A stretch of 64,000 bases of DNA from Aliagarivorans taiwanensis DSM 22990 (GTDB lineage Bacteria > Pseudomonadota > Gammaproteobacteria > Enterobacterales > Celerinatantimonadaceae), in NCBI RefSeq assembly GCF_000429505.1, contig NZ_AUBZ01000018.1:45044-109043 (forward strand). Reading direction: 5' to 3'. The translations under genes and the position numbers were made by a program. Of this stretch, positions 15,908-25,019 are shown in pieces. The notes under the pieces are model-generated. The model saw only the letters and a list, made by a program, of their open reading frames with translations. It was not told where the DNA came from and made no database searches. The stretch's first letter is position 1; the number at the start of each line of letters is the position of its first letter.

Positions 15908-17446
15908 ATGACCAAATCTCTCTCTTTGCTGATTGCTATAGGGCTGCTAACAGGCCCGGCGATGGCGAGCAATGACATTATCTGGGCACGCTATGGCGAT
16001 ATAGATAGCCTTGACCCTCACCGCACCACATCCACCCTGTCAATGCAGGTGTGGAATCAGATCTATGAGCCCTTACTGGCGCGCGATGCTGAGGGTAACA
16101 TTGGCCCCAACTTAGCCAAAGACTACCGGGTGAGTGACGATGGTACGCAAGTCACCTTTGTTCTACATGAAGGGATCGAGTGCCATGATGGCAGTGAGTT
16201 TACTGCTGAAGATGTTATCTATACCTATCAGCGCGCATTTTCAGAGACGAACCCAAGCAACACCCAAAGTGCGTGGGGTCCCATCGAGTCGGTAAACGCT
16301 GTGGATGCGCAAACTGTTAGCTTTAGTTTTAGTGAACCCTTCGGCGCATTTATTCCTTTTATGGCTGACCCGTTCGCTAGCATGATCTGCAAGTCCAATG
16401 AGCAGTCGCTGGCCTCCTTTGGCAGTACTACCGCGATTGGCACTGGCGCTTGGCAGTTGGTGCAGTGGATCAAAGGCGATCGTATTGAGTTAGCGCGCAA
16501 CGAGGCCTACGTGAATCACGGCCGTATGGCTGGAAACGCTGGCCCCGCGAAAATGGACAAGCTGATCATCAAGGTTATGCCTGAAGCGCAGGCCCGTCTG
16601 GCAGCGTTGCAAACCGGTGAGGTACATATCGCCGAGCCGCCGTTGGAGAGCGTTTCGGTAGTCGAAAACCACCCTCACTTGAACCTGCTTTCCGCGCCTA
16701 ATACCGGGCAAAATGTGTTTATCGAGTTTGCCGTGTCTCGCCCACCGTTTAACGATGTTCGCGCGCGCCAAGCTGTTGCCTATGCGATTGACCCGGATAT
16801 GGCCCTAGACATTGTGTTTGAGGGGCTGGTAGAGCGCGAGCATTGCACCGTGGCGCGTGGCGTGATGGGCAATGACCAAGACTACTGTAAGCGCATTGGC
16901 TATCAGTACGACCCCGCTAAAGCGAAACAGCTGCTCGCCGAACTCGGCTACGACAAGCGCAATCCGATGGACGTGAAGATCATGACTTGGACCGACGGCA
17001 GCCGCGACAAACTGCTACAGGTATTCCAAAGCCAGCTTAAGCAAGTTGGGATTGAAGTCTCTATCGAAATTATGGATATCGGCTCGTTAAATGCGCGGGT
17101 AAAACAGGAAAACCATATCACCGAAGGCAAGGGCTCGATGGACTTGATGGGCTGGTCTTGGTACGACCCAGACATTCTCTATCAGCTATGGCACTCGCCC
17201 GGCGCTTACGACGGGTACAACTCGCCTGAGTTGGATGCCCTGCTCAAGCAAACCCGTTTGGAAACCAACCCTGAAAAACGGCTGGAGATTGTGCAGCAAG
17301 TACAGGCTTATCTTATTGAGCAGGCAGTGCATGTGCCTATCTACACACCGGGGTGGGTGTGGCTATACGGCGTGAATGACAGCGTCTCTGGGCTCAAGTT
17401 TGAACCGTTTAACCAACCCATCTTTACCGATGTGGTCGTGAACTAA
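15908..17446 (+). CDS. Peptide/opine-type ABC transporter substrate-binding protein (SBP_bac_5)
   Basis: This 512-residue periplasmic binding protein has a signal peptide (MTKSLSLLIAIGLLTGPAMA). Family 5 markers are YGDIDSLDPHRTTSTLSMQV at the mature N-terminus, NIGPNLAKDYRVSDDGTQVTF, CHDGSEFTAEDVIYTYQRA, and VRARQAVAYAIDPDMALDIV in the middle. The ATG 15908 start has AAGGA about 9 nt upstream. It delivers oligopeptides or related amine compounds to the permease encoded downstream; the ligand cannot be read from sequence. The next gene starts 57 bp later on the same strand. Confidence 0.87.
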   Translation: MTKSLSLLIAIGLLTGPAMASNDIIWARYGDIDSLDPHRTTSTLSMQVWNQIYEPLLARDAEGNIGPNLAKDYRVSDDGTQVTFVLHEGIECHDGSEFTAEDVIYTYQRAFSETNPSNTQSAWGPIESVNAVDAQTVSFSFSEPFGAFIPFMADPFASMICKSNEQSLASFGSTTAIGTGAWQLVQWIKGDRIELARNEAYVNHGRMAGNAGPAKMDKLIIKVMPEAQARLAALQTGEVHIAEPPLESVSVVENHPHLNLLSAPNTGQNVFIEFAVSRPPFNDVRARQAVAYAIDPDMALDIVFEGLVEREHCTVARGVMGNDQDYCKRIGYQYDPAKAKQLLAELGYDKRNPMDVKIMTWTDGSRDKLLQVFQSQLKQVGIEVSIEIMDIGSLNARVKQENHITEGKGSMDLMGWSWYDPDILYQLWHSPGAYDGYNSPELDALLKQTRLETNPEKRLEIVQQVQAYLIEQAVHVPIYTPGWVWLYGVNDSVSGLKFEPFNQPIFTDVVVN

Positions 17447-17502
17447 GCGCGCTGCTAATGATGTGTGCTGCCGGGCTACCCGCCCGGCAATGAGGAGACC
17501 TT

Positions 17503-18426
17503 ATGACTACCTACCTGCTGCAGCGACTAATGAGTGCCGCGTTGACGGTTTGGATCACTACTCTGGCTATCTGCTTTTTGATTCACCTAGTGCCGGGCGA
17601 CCCGGTGCAGATTATGTACGCTCAATCGGCGACGACTAGCCCTGAGCAGCTAGAGCAGATCCGCCACAGTCTGGGGCTGGATCGCTCTATCATCCATCAG
17701 TACATCATCTATATGGGTAAGCTGCTGCAAGGGGATATGGGCGTCACCATTCGTGGCCAGCAATCGGTTGCGGAGCTGCTGTTACTGCGCTTGCCCAATA
17801 CGTTGCTGTTGACCTTGAGCGCGCTAACTCTAGCCATTGTGTTCGGCGGCGTGTCCGGTTTTATAGCCGCCTACAAACAAGGGCAGTGGCCAGATAAGGT
17901 GCTGATGACGGGCACTGTGGTAGGAATATCGGTACCGCCATTTTGGTTGGGACTAATTGTACTGTCGTTATTCTCCGTTGAGTTAGGCTGGTTTCCAGTA
18001 GCGGGGCAGGGGCTAGGTAGTTTGGTTCTGCCCGCGGTGACCTTGGCGGCCTGCCAAGCGGCGGTGATTGGCCGGATAGTGCGCTCAACCATGATAGATG
18101 TATTCGCTCAGGACTACCTGCTCACCGCACGTGCCAAAGGCTTATCTAAGCCCAAGGTATTGCTGCGTCATGCGCTGCGTTCAGGCTTGATTCCCATCGT
18201 GTCGGTACTAGGGATGCAGTTTGCCTACATGATGGGGGGCGCGATTGTGATCGAATATGTATTCAGCTGGAACGGGGTGGGGCGGTTGGCGATTCAAGCC
18301 ATCTTCCAGCGGGACTACCCGTTGATTCAAGGCTTTGTGTTGTGCTTCTCAATGATTGTTGTGTTGGTGTCGGTGGCAATGGACCTGCTGTATGCCTTTT
18401 TAGATCCACGTATTAGGCAGGAGTAG
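17503..18426 (+). CDS. ABC transporter permease (DppB-like)
   Basis: This 307-residue inner-membrane permease has six predicted spans. The N-terminal TYLLQRLMSAALTVWITTL and HLVPGDPVQIMY are characteristic of DppB/OppB subunits, and the EAA-like loop RAKGLSKPKVLLRHALRSGL (about residue 210) contacts the ATPase. GAGGAG precedes ATG 17503. It forms the translocation pore with the DppC-like partner, whose gene begins 5 bp after its stop. Confidence 0.88.
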   Translation: MTTYLLQRLMSAALTVWITTLAICFLIHLVPGDPVQIMYAQSATTSPEQLEQIRHSLGLDRSIIHQYIIYMGKLLQGDMGVTIRGQQSVAELLLLRLPNTLLLTLSALTLAIVFGGVSGFIAAYKQGQWPDKVLMTGTVVGISVPPFWLGLIVLSLFSVELGWFPVAGQGLGSLVLPAVTLAACQAAVIGRIVRSTMIDVFAQDYLLTARAKGLSKPKVLLRHALRSGLIPIVSVLGMQFAYMMGGAIVIEYVFSWNGVGRLAIQAIFQRDYPLIQGFVLCFSMIVVLVSVAMDLLYAFLDPRIRQE

Positions 18427-18430
18427 AGCC

Positions 18431-19291
18431 ATGGAACAGGTGATCAAAACCCCCTCGCTTAGCGCCGGGCGTTTAACTTGGCGACCAAGCAGGCTAGCCG
18501 TATTGCTGGGCATCGTTGCTGCCCTCGTGATAGTGGCGCTGTTGGCACCGCTTATCAGCCCCTATGATTTTGAGGTGATGGCCAGCGGTCCCCGTCTTTC
18601 GCCACCGAGTTGGGCGCATTGGTTTGGTACCGATGAGTTTGGCCGAGACATCTTCAGTCGCATTTTGATGGGGACTCGTTTGACCTTAATGGTGGGCTTG
18701 GTGTCGGTGGGCGTATCGCTAGGATTTGGCATGTTGATTGGACTGATAGCCGGTTACTGCGGCGGCTGGCCTGAGAAACTGCTAATGCGTGGCATGGATG
18801 TGTTGTTCAGCTTTACCGAGATTGTGATTGCGTTGTCATTAGTTGCCGTGCTGGGGCCGAGTTTGGAAAACGCCATGCTGGCAATCGGCATTGCCGCCAT
18901 CCCGTTTTATGCGCGAGTTTGCTATGGCGCGGTGTTAGTTGAAAAAAAGCAGGTCTATGTCGAGTCCACTATCGCCTTGGGCGCTAGCCATTTCCGAGTA
19001 CTGTTTGTGCATATTCTGCCAAATGTGGTGCCAGTGATGCTGGTGGTTGCCACCATTGGTTTATCGAATGCCATCCTCGCCACTTCTGGCCTGAGCTATC
19101 TTGGCCTAGGTGCCCAGCCGCCTTCTCCTGAGTGGGGAGCGATGTTAGCCAGCAGTAAGAACTACTTCCAGCGAGCCCCTTGGCTATTGATGATTCCAGG
19201 CGGTTGTATCGTGCTGATTGTGTTGTTGTTTAATGTACTAGGGGAGCAGCTACGTAGTGTGCTGGATCCTCGCCGCAAAGGAGAGTCGTAA
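18431..19291 (+). CDS. ABC transporter permease (DppC-like)
   Basis: This 286-residue partner permease has the DppC N-terminal extension, the signature WFGTDEFGRDIFSRILMGTR near residue 60 and an EAA-type loop ASHFRVLFVHILPNVVPVM. Its stop overlaps the start of the ATPase gene (TAATG), so production of permease and ATPase is coupled. Confidence 0.88.
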   Translation: MEQVIKTPSLSAGRLTWRPSRLAVLLGIVAALVIVALLAPLISPYDFEVMASGPRLSPPSWAHWFGTDEFGRDIFSRILMGTRLTLMVGLVSVGVSLGFGMLIGLIAGYCGGWPEKLLMRGMDVLFSFTEIVIALSLVAVLGPSLENAMLAIGIAAIPFYARVCYGAVLVEKKQVYVESTIALGASHFRVLFVHILPNVVPVMLVVATIGLSNAILATSGLSYLGLGAQPPSPEWGAMLASSKNYFQRAPWLLMIPGGCIVLIVLLFNVLGEQLRSVLDPRRKGES

Positions 19292-21117
19292 TGGCTGAGA
19301 CTCAATCCCCTGTTGTACTGTCGGTCGCAGATCTGTCGGTGTCTTTTAAACAGGGAGCAAGTGTTAAAACGGTGGTCAAGGCAATGAGCTTTGACGTGCT
19401 AGCCGGAGAGACGTTGGCGGTAGTGGGCGAATCGGGCTCGGGTAAAAGTGTTATGTCTCGGGCTCTGCTAGGTTTACTTCCAGCGGGCAGCGCTGATGTG
19501 AGTGGGCAAGCCATGCTGAGTAAGCAAGGCGAACAGGTAGAGTTGCTGAGCCTGAGCGATCAGTCATTGCGCAAGGTACGCGGTAACCATATCGCGATGA
19601 TCTTCCAAGAGCCGATGACCGCACTGACTCCAGTGCTTAGTATTGGTGAGCAGTTAATGGAAGGGATCCTGACTCATCAGCCTTTATCACGCAGTGAGGC
19701 CTTTGAACTCGCCGTCTCCATGCTACAAGAAGCGCGTATTCCCGAAGCGCGTAAACGCATGGCGCAGTATCCCCATCAGTTATCTGGTGGTATGCGCCAA
19801 CGGGTGATGATTGCGATGGCATTGGCTTGCCGGCCGCGCATCCTGATTGCCGATGAGCCGACCACTGCCTTGGATGTGACGGTTCAGGCGCAGATCCTCA
19901 AGCTGATAAATACCCTCAAAACCCAGTACAACACCGCCGTGATGCTGATCACCCATGATATGGGCGTGGTGGCCGAGGCGGCTGATCGGGTACTGGTGAT
20001 GCGGCGTGGCGACTTTGTGGAAGCCGGTAGCGTGCAGCAAGTGTTCAGCAAGCCCAAGCAGGCTTACACCCAAACATTGCTGGCTTCAGTGCCTAAGCTA
20101 GGCAGCAGTGCGAAACAGCCGATAGCAACGATTGCAGAGAATGATGCGGCAGTTCCTTTATTTGATGTGGCGGATCTGTGTGTGCAGTTTGATGTAAGAG
20201 AAGGGCTGTTTAATCGCGTTCGCTCACGGGTTCACGCGGTTGAGCAAGTCAGCTTGAAGCTATTTCCGGGGGAAACCTTGGCCTTGGTTGGTGAAAGTGG
20301 CAGCGGTAAGTCGACTTTGGGTCGAGCGCTACTCAACCTCGTGCCAAGCAGTGCGGGGGCAATACGCTTTCGGGGGCGAGACATTACCGGCTGGAGCGCC
20401 AGTATGATGCGCCCCTTACGCAAGCAAATTCAGATGATCTTCCAAGACCCCTTTGCCTCGCTAAACCCGCGCAAAACTGTGGGCGCATTGGTGGAGGAGC
20501 CATTAAAATTATTTGATATCTGCTCTGATTCCGAGCGCAAACAACGCGTTGGCGAACTGTTTGAGCGGGTTGGCTTGAGTGCCGATGATATGACGCGCTA
20601 CCCGCATCAGTTCTCGGGCGGGCAGCGCCAGCGGATTTGCATTGCGCGCGCCATTGCCTGTGAGCCAAGGGTGATTGTTGCCGACGAGTGTTTGTCTGCG
20701 CTCGATGTCACCGTGCAGGCTCAGGTCATCGAGTTATTGCAATCGTTGCAGCAAGAGCTGGGGATCAGCTTGCTGTTTATCTCCCATGACTTAGCCGTTG
20801 TCGAGCAGATAAGCGACCGCGTGGCGGTGATGTACATGGGGCGAATTGTTGAGATGGGCGACACGGCACGCGTGATAAACCGCCCACAGCATAGCTATAC
20901 CCAACGCCTGCTTGAGGCGGTGCCAGTGGCGGATCCTACCAAGGCCAGCTTGCTCAACCGACCCCTGAACAATTCAGAAATTCCGAGTCCGGTGCGCTCT
21001 ATTTTTGAAGAAATTCCTCGCCATAACATGACCAACATCACCTCAATTGGTGAACATTATGTGGCTGATGACAGCGCTGCGGTTGCGCCAAGCGATGTAA
21101 CGGAGGATGTGGCCTGA
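19291..21117 (+). CDS. Fused DppD-DppF-type ABC ATPase
   Basis: This 608-residue protein carries two complete ABC ATPase domains in tandem. Domain 1 (residues about 8-260) shows [24 protein letters not shown] and [12 protein letters not shown]. Domain 2 (about 285-545) shows [33 protein letters not shown] and [12 protein letters not shown]. The unusual Cys in the second Walker B (DEC rather than DEP) is visible. The protein combines the DppD and DppF roles in one chain, as in GsiA-like systems. The C-terminal 60 residues are a low-complexity tail beyond the oligopeptide C-terminal motif. It energises the adjacent permeases and overlaps the next gene (TGATG). Confidence 0.88.
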   Translation: MAETQSPVVLSVADLSVSFKQGASVKTVVKAMSFDVLAGETLAVVGESGSGKSVMSRALLGLLPAGSADVSGQAMLSKQGEQVELLSLSDQSLRKVRGNHIAMIFQEPMTALTPVLSIGEQLMEGILTHQPLSRSEAFELAVSMLQEARIPEARKRMAQYPHQLSGGMRQRVMIAMALACRPRILIADEPTTALDVTVQAQILKLINTLKTQYNTAVMLITHDMGVVAEAADRVLVMRRGDFVEAGSVQQVFSKPKQAYTQTLLASVPKLGSSAKQPIATIAENDAAVPLFDVADLCVQFDVREGLFNRVRSRVHAVEQVSLKLFPGETLALVGESGSGKSTLGRALLNLVPSSAGAIRFRGRDITGWSASMMRPLRKQIQMIFQDPFASLNPRKTVGALVEEPLKLFDICSDSERKQRVGELFERVGLSADDMTRYPHQFSGGQRQRICIARAIACEPRVIVADECLSALDVTVQAQVIELLQSLQQELGISLLFISHDLAVVEQISDRVAVMYMGRIVEMGDTARVINRPQHSYTQRLLEAVPVADPTKASLLNRPLNNSEIPSPVRSIFEEIPRHNMTNITSIGEHYVADDSAAVAPSDVTEDVA

Positions 21118-22043
21118 TGACCATTGGTATTGTTGCAGATGGGCCAAACATCGCGCTGAAAGTTGTTGATGCGTTGTCCCGCGCTGAGCAGTTTGCTGGC
21201 GGCGCAATTGGCGGATTCGTCACCATGGTGGTGTTCGATGAACACAATCAGCCGCACTATTTTGATACCCAGAATGGTGGTGTAACGGCGCTGCAAGGGC
21301 GCGTGGCTGAGCTGCAAGGTAGTCAACGGATAGGGCTTATCTCATCGGGGGCATGGCGGCCAGAGCCCTTGTCGCGCTTCTTAGCGTGGGACGAGCAGGG
21401 CAATATTGTCAGCGGCCACCGTTTCCCGCAGCTACTTATCTCAAGTGGTGAGGCGCTTAACCAACGGCTGTTAAGTGAGATACAAGATCGTGGAATCAAC
21501 GCCGAGCAGTTGGATGGCCTTTTAGCAGAGCATCCAGACTTGGATGCAGGCTTTGTCGCCATCGACAAGCTGGGGGGGCTGTATCAACAAGACTGCGCCA
21601 TGCTCAGCGAAAGAGATGATACCGCTGCCGGTTTAGTGTGCACCAAAACGTGTTCAATAGCGTTGACTATGAACTCCATTGCGCCTGCTGAATTGGTGAA
21701 GGATTTTATCATTGGTTCGGTTACAAGACCTGAGCAAGAGCTGGGAGCGATTTGTCTTAACTCCGACACTGAGCTTAGAGTGGCGCCTTCCAACAAGCTA
21801 TTTGTAGACGCAGCTGGCCAAGTCATTCGAGCAGAGTTGAATGACCAGCGCTGTTTTGCTCCCTATTACGAAGGCTCGTTGTTTTTAAAGGGCACCAAAG
21901 TCTACAACCCGCAGGGCCTGTACGGGATGACCGCTGATGAACCTTATGTGGTTTGCACCCATGGGCGTATTTCGTTCTTGTGTGTCGAGCAGGGAAAAGA
22001 CGGGGCAGAGCAACTGAGTTTGAACTGCGAAGTAGTGGCGTAG
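21117..22043 (+). CDS. Conserved protein coupled to the peptide ABC operon (DUF6963-like)
   Basis: This 308-residue soluble protein begins [20 protein letters not shown] and contains GGAIGGFVTMVVFDE near residue 35, SGAWRPEPLSRF near 95 and LDAGFVAIDKLGG near 150. This pattern recalls a family I believe is DUF6963, with Ntn-hydrolase-like (DUF1028-type) arrangement; I cannot verify the family number. It is translationally coupled to the ATPase gene, so its job is probably linked to the imported compound, such as hydrolysis of a peptide-like substrate. No signal peptide is seen. The function is unknown. Confidence 0.65.
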   Translation: MTIGIVADGPNIALKVVDALSRAEQFAGGAIGGFVTMVVFDEHNQPHYFDTQNGGVTALQGRVAELQGSQRIGLISSGAWRPEPLSRFLAWDEQGNIVSGHRFPQLLISSGEALNQRLLSEIQDRGINAEQLDGLLAEHPDLDAGFVAIDKLGGLYQQDCAMLSERDDTAAGLVCTKTCSIALTMNSIAPAELVKDFIIGSVTRPEQELGAICLNSDTELRVAPSNKLFVDAAGQVIRAELNDQRCFAPYYEGSLFLKGTKVYNPQGLYGMTADEPYVVCTHGRISFLCVEQGKDGAEQLSLNCEVVA

Positions 22044-22048
22044 TCTTG

Positions 22049-22690
22049 CTATAGATAGCGCTCAAACTCGGCCATCGCCTCTTTGCTTAACCACGGGTTA
22101 ATCTCGCGGCGCTTAATCGGCCCGTGGTGTTTTACGGTGAAGCGCAGCAAGCGGGCGCAGTATTCGATGGCGAAGCGTGGGTTGCGCTGGGTTTCGTCGC
22201 GGAAGGTGTCGCAGTCGCTGCTGCCACGTGCTTGGTACAGCAACTGCTTGAGCGAGGCATCGAAATACATTGAGTCCCCGGAGCATTGGAAGATCCCCGC
22301 CTCCATGGTACATGCGGTGTTGGAGCTCGGGTTAGTGGTATCGCGCCCGGCCTGCCAGTCCCAACTACTCTCAAAGCCGCCCAATACCCGCAACACCTCA
22401 AGCATGGCAGCCTTGCGATGGGTGAGGTTCCGCCACGGGCCTAGCTGTGGTGCGACTACCGAGTAGATATCGAAATGCGGGTTAACCGCAAAGATCTCAT
22501 CGGGCGCGTCTTGGGCCCAATCCACCAGTAGGTTAAGGAAGTCGTCCGGAGCGCGGCCGCGGTTATGTACCTTGGCTTTGGCTGAGGCAAACTGACGCGA
22601 GGGCTTGGGCGCGCTGCTGCAACCAAGCTGTGACAGCAGTAAGCCGGTCAAGCTTAAACGTAGAAAACCCCTTCTGCTGTAAGCCTTCAT
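22049..22690 (-). CDS. Putative Tat-exported lipoprotein with lysozyme-like features
   Basis: This 213-residue protein has a twin-arginine-type signal (YSRRGFLRLSLTG) ending in the lipobox LSQLGC, so it is probably a lipoprotein exported by Tat or Sec. The mature part contains GGFESSWDWQAGRDTTNP...TMEAGIFQCSGDSMYFD, where the Glu-Ser pair and GIFQ.S...S pattern resembles the active-site region of lytic transglycosylase-like folds. That similarity is weak and is only an inference. It converges on the upstream gene with 5 bp between stops. I do not recognise the family. Confidence 0.6.
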   Translation of the reverse strand: MKAYSRRGFLRLSLTGLLLSQLGCSSAPKPSRQFASAKAKVHNRGRAPDDFLNLLVDWAQDAPDEIFAVNPHFDIYSVVAPQLGPWRNLTHRKAAMLEVLRVLGGFESSWDWQAGRDTTNPSSNTACTMEAGIFQCSGDSMYFDASLKQLLYQARGSSDCDTFRDETQRNPRFAIEYCARLLRFTVKHHGPIKRREINPWLSKEAMAEFERYL

Positions 22691-22749
22691 TATCGGAATA
22701 AATCATTGAAAAAAATTAAGAATATTTCGTTAGAGTAGGTTGTTCAAGC

Positions 22750-23232
22750 CTATAAAACCTTGAGCATTGCGACATCGCAGCCGTTGTGAATGGTGCCGTC
22801 CAATGGCTGGGTTAGCCGCTCAAAGCCAAGGCTGTGATAGAGGGCAATCGCGGCGTCCATATTGCTCAGGGTATCTAAGTAGCAGCGGTTATAGCCTTGG
22901 TCTCTAGCAAAAGCTAAGCAGGCTTGGCTGAGTTGGCGACCCACTCCTTGGCCACGGCCTTGTGGCAAGATAAACAGCTTGCGCAGTTCGCAGGTATCAG
23001 CGCTGTGATTAAACGCGGCGATGCCGCCGCCCCCGACAACCTTTCCGTTTAGCTCGGCGACAAAGTAGCGGCTGCGTTGCTCGGCCAGATAGTGTTGGCT
23101 CATCTGTGCCACCTCGGCATCGGAGGGGCCGAAGCCTTCGCCAATTGCGCCAAACTCCTTACCGACTTGCAGGATGATTTGCTGGATACAGACGTCATCA
23201 CTGGCTTGAATAGGGCGAATGTGTAGCGACAT
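22750..23232 (-). CDS. GNAT-family N-acetyltransferase
   Basis: This 160-residue acetyltransferase shows the acetyl-CoA pyrophosphate loop PQGRGQGVGRQL near residue 90, followed by CYLDTLSNMDAAIALYHSLGF, typical of the GNAT fold. It transfers an acetyl group to an unknown amine. It stands as a single-gene unit on the minus strand. Confidence 0.8.
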   Translation of the reverse strand: MSLHIRPIQASDDVCIQQIILQVGKEFGAIGEGFGPSDAEVAQMSQHYLAEQRSRYFVAELNGKVVGGGGIAAFNHSADTCELRKLFILPQGRGQGVGRQLSQACLAFARDQGYNRCYLDTLSNMDAAIALYHSLGFERLTQPLDGTIHNGCDVAMLKVL

Positions 23233-23317
23233 AAGGGCTTGAGCTTAAAACGGTTAATGGAGGGGTATTGTGCATCCCCATCACAGGTTGGGCAAATTCA
23301 GACAACGGCAGAATGAG

Positions 23318-23869
23318 TTAAACCCACTCGTCAATCCCATCTTCCAGTCGCAACTCAACTGCTCGGTCGTGCAAGGCATCCATCATCTTATTGCTGCCGA
23401 TTAATGATTCGAGCATGTATTTGTGGCGGATATCGCCCACTTCCGTATGGTTGTTGAGCAGTTTCTCCACGTAATTGAGCGAGTTAAAGCGCACATCATC
23501 GTTTAAGTTTTCGTCGTGGCTGATGGCACTGATAACCCCCTGGGCGGAGCGGTCGGTAATCACCCCGCGATCTGCCAAGGTCGATAGGGTTAGGTAGAGC
23601 TCTTTGCGGGTGGTGTAGGTGTAATCGATGCTGCTGAGGATCTCCCGAGTCTCCAAGCCCATATAGTGTTCGCGATCCTCTTGCTCAACATCGAACACCG
23701 AGATTGATTGCCCGGGCTGAATGTTGTCTCTGGTTGTGGTGTCAGGAGCGTACTTGTTAACGATATTCAGCTTCTGATTGATCGTCATCTGCTCAAGCCG
23801 TTGGCTGATGGCTTGCTCCAGCTTTTGGGTGTTGAGGTGGACGCCCGGCCCAAGTTTAGGGAGCTGCAT
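23318..23869 (-). CDS. Conserved hypothetical protein
   Basis: This 183-residue soluble, acidic, mostly helical protein has no signal peptide and no membrane segment. The frame extends to a TTG at 23938, but ATG 23869 has AAGGATG immediately upstream and is preferred. Recognisable pieces are MTINQKLNIVNKYAPDTTTR and GLETREILSSIDYTYTTRK. I do not recognise the family. It sits alone between a GNAT gene and a LysR gene. Confidence 0.6.
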   Translation of the reverse strand: MQLPKLGPGVHLNTQKLEQAISQRLEQMTINQKLNIVNKYAPDTTTRDNIQPGQSISVFDVEQEDREHYMGLETREILSSIDYTYTTRKELYLTLSTLADRGVITDRSAQGVISAISHDENLNDDVRFNSLNYVEKLLNNHTEVGDIRHKYMLESLIGSNKMMDALHDRAVELRLEDGIDEWV

Positions 23870-23999
23870 AGCTACATCCTTAATAACTATTCCGTCATTA
23901 GCTTTAGGGTCGGCAGCTCTGTGGGAATATTGAGTCAACTTTTGGGCAAATTTTTAGCACTCAACGGTAGTTGCTTTCTGGCCCACTTTTCCAGCGCTT

Positions 24000-24908
24000 T
24001 TAAGGCGAAATCAGCTGCCCAAAGTAGGCTTTTAGCTTGCTGCGCAGCCACATATTGGCTGGGCTGTGCCGCATCCGTTTGTGGGTTAGCAGGCGGTAGC
24101 GCACCGGCAGGCTGGTAAAGGGGCTGGGGAGTACCTGAATCTGCATACTATCGGCGAAGGCGTCGGCCAGGCTGCGGGCGGTCATGGCAATACAGTCGCT
24201 GTTTGCCACCATCGACATCTGTGACAGCAGGGAGTCGCACACCGCTGCGATCTGCCGCTGGTCTAGGTGCTCCTCGGTGTAGTAGTCCGCCAAGTAGGCA
24301 TCTTCGCGGCGCAGTTTTACGGTGATGTGGCGCTCTTGGTAGAACTGCTCTGCCTCTAGCGGTCCGCTGATTCGGGGGTGTTGCTCGCGGGCAATCAAAC
24401 AGATCGCATCGTCGAACAGATACTCCGAGAAAAACGATGGGGCCGAGTAGCTGGCAAAGTCGATGGCCAGATCGGCCTGCTGTTGCATCAGGCTTTGCAG
24501 CAGTTGTTCTTCATTGAGTTGGGTGGGTTGCAGTTCGATACTGACCTTGCCCAAGCTGTTATCGGCCTCAATCAGTGGCATTAGCATTAGCATCACCGGT
24601 TCGCTGGCATACACCACAAAACGCCGTGAATGGGCGGTGCTAAAGCCTTCCAAGCCTTCTAGGGCATTGTCGATTTGGGTGAGTGCCGGTTCGACTTGGC
24701 GGGCGAGCTCGTGGGCTTGATGGGTAGGCGCAATGCCACGCCCCTGCCTGACAAACAGTTGCACTCCCAGCTTTTGCTGTAAGCGTTTAAGCAAGCCGCT
24801 CACGCCGGGCTGGGTCATATCCAGCGCATCTGCTGCCAGCGTAATCGATTGCTGGCGGTAGACCGCAACGAACACCTTTAACAGGTTTAGATCGATATCT
24901 TTGAACAT
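24000..24908 (-). CDS. LysR-family transcriptional regulator
   Basis: This 302-residue regulator has the winged HTH at residues 1-60 (LNLLKVFVAVYRQQSITLAA then MTQPGVSGLLKRLQQKLGVQ) and an effector-binding domain beyond. It is divergent from the alkylsulfatase gene, the usual arrangement for a LysR activator and its target. The intergenic 24909-25019 holds the 7-bp inverted arms ACACATA (24912-24918) and TATGTGT (24961-24967). The inducer is likely an alkyl sulfate or its product, inferred from position. Confidence 0.85.
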   Translation of the reverse strand: MFKDIDLNLLKVFVAVYRQQSITLAADALDMTQPGVSGLLKRLQQKLGVQLFVRQGRGIAPTHQAHELARQVEPALTQIDNALEGLEGFSTAHSRRFVVYASEPVMLMLMPLIEADNSLGKVSIELQPTQLNEEQLLQSLMQQQADLAIDFASYSAPSFFSEYLFDDAICLIAREQHPRISGPLEAEQFYQERHITVKLRREDAYLADYYTEEHLDQRQIAAVCDSLLSQMSMVANSDCIAMTARSLADAFADSMQIQVLPSPFTSLPVRYRLLTHKRMRHSPANMWLRSKLKAYFGQLISP

Positions 24909-25019
24909 CTAACACATAACTATTTCTGATGTTTTGTATATAGATTCATGCATGTTTTGCTATGTGTCAACTGGGTAAAGTAGCTGCGAACTGTTTACTG
25001 CGAACCGATGAGGCTCCCT

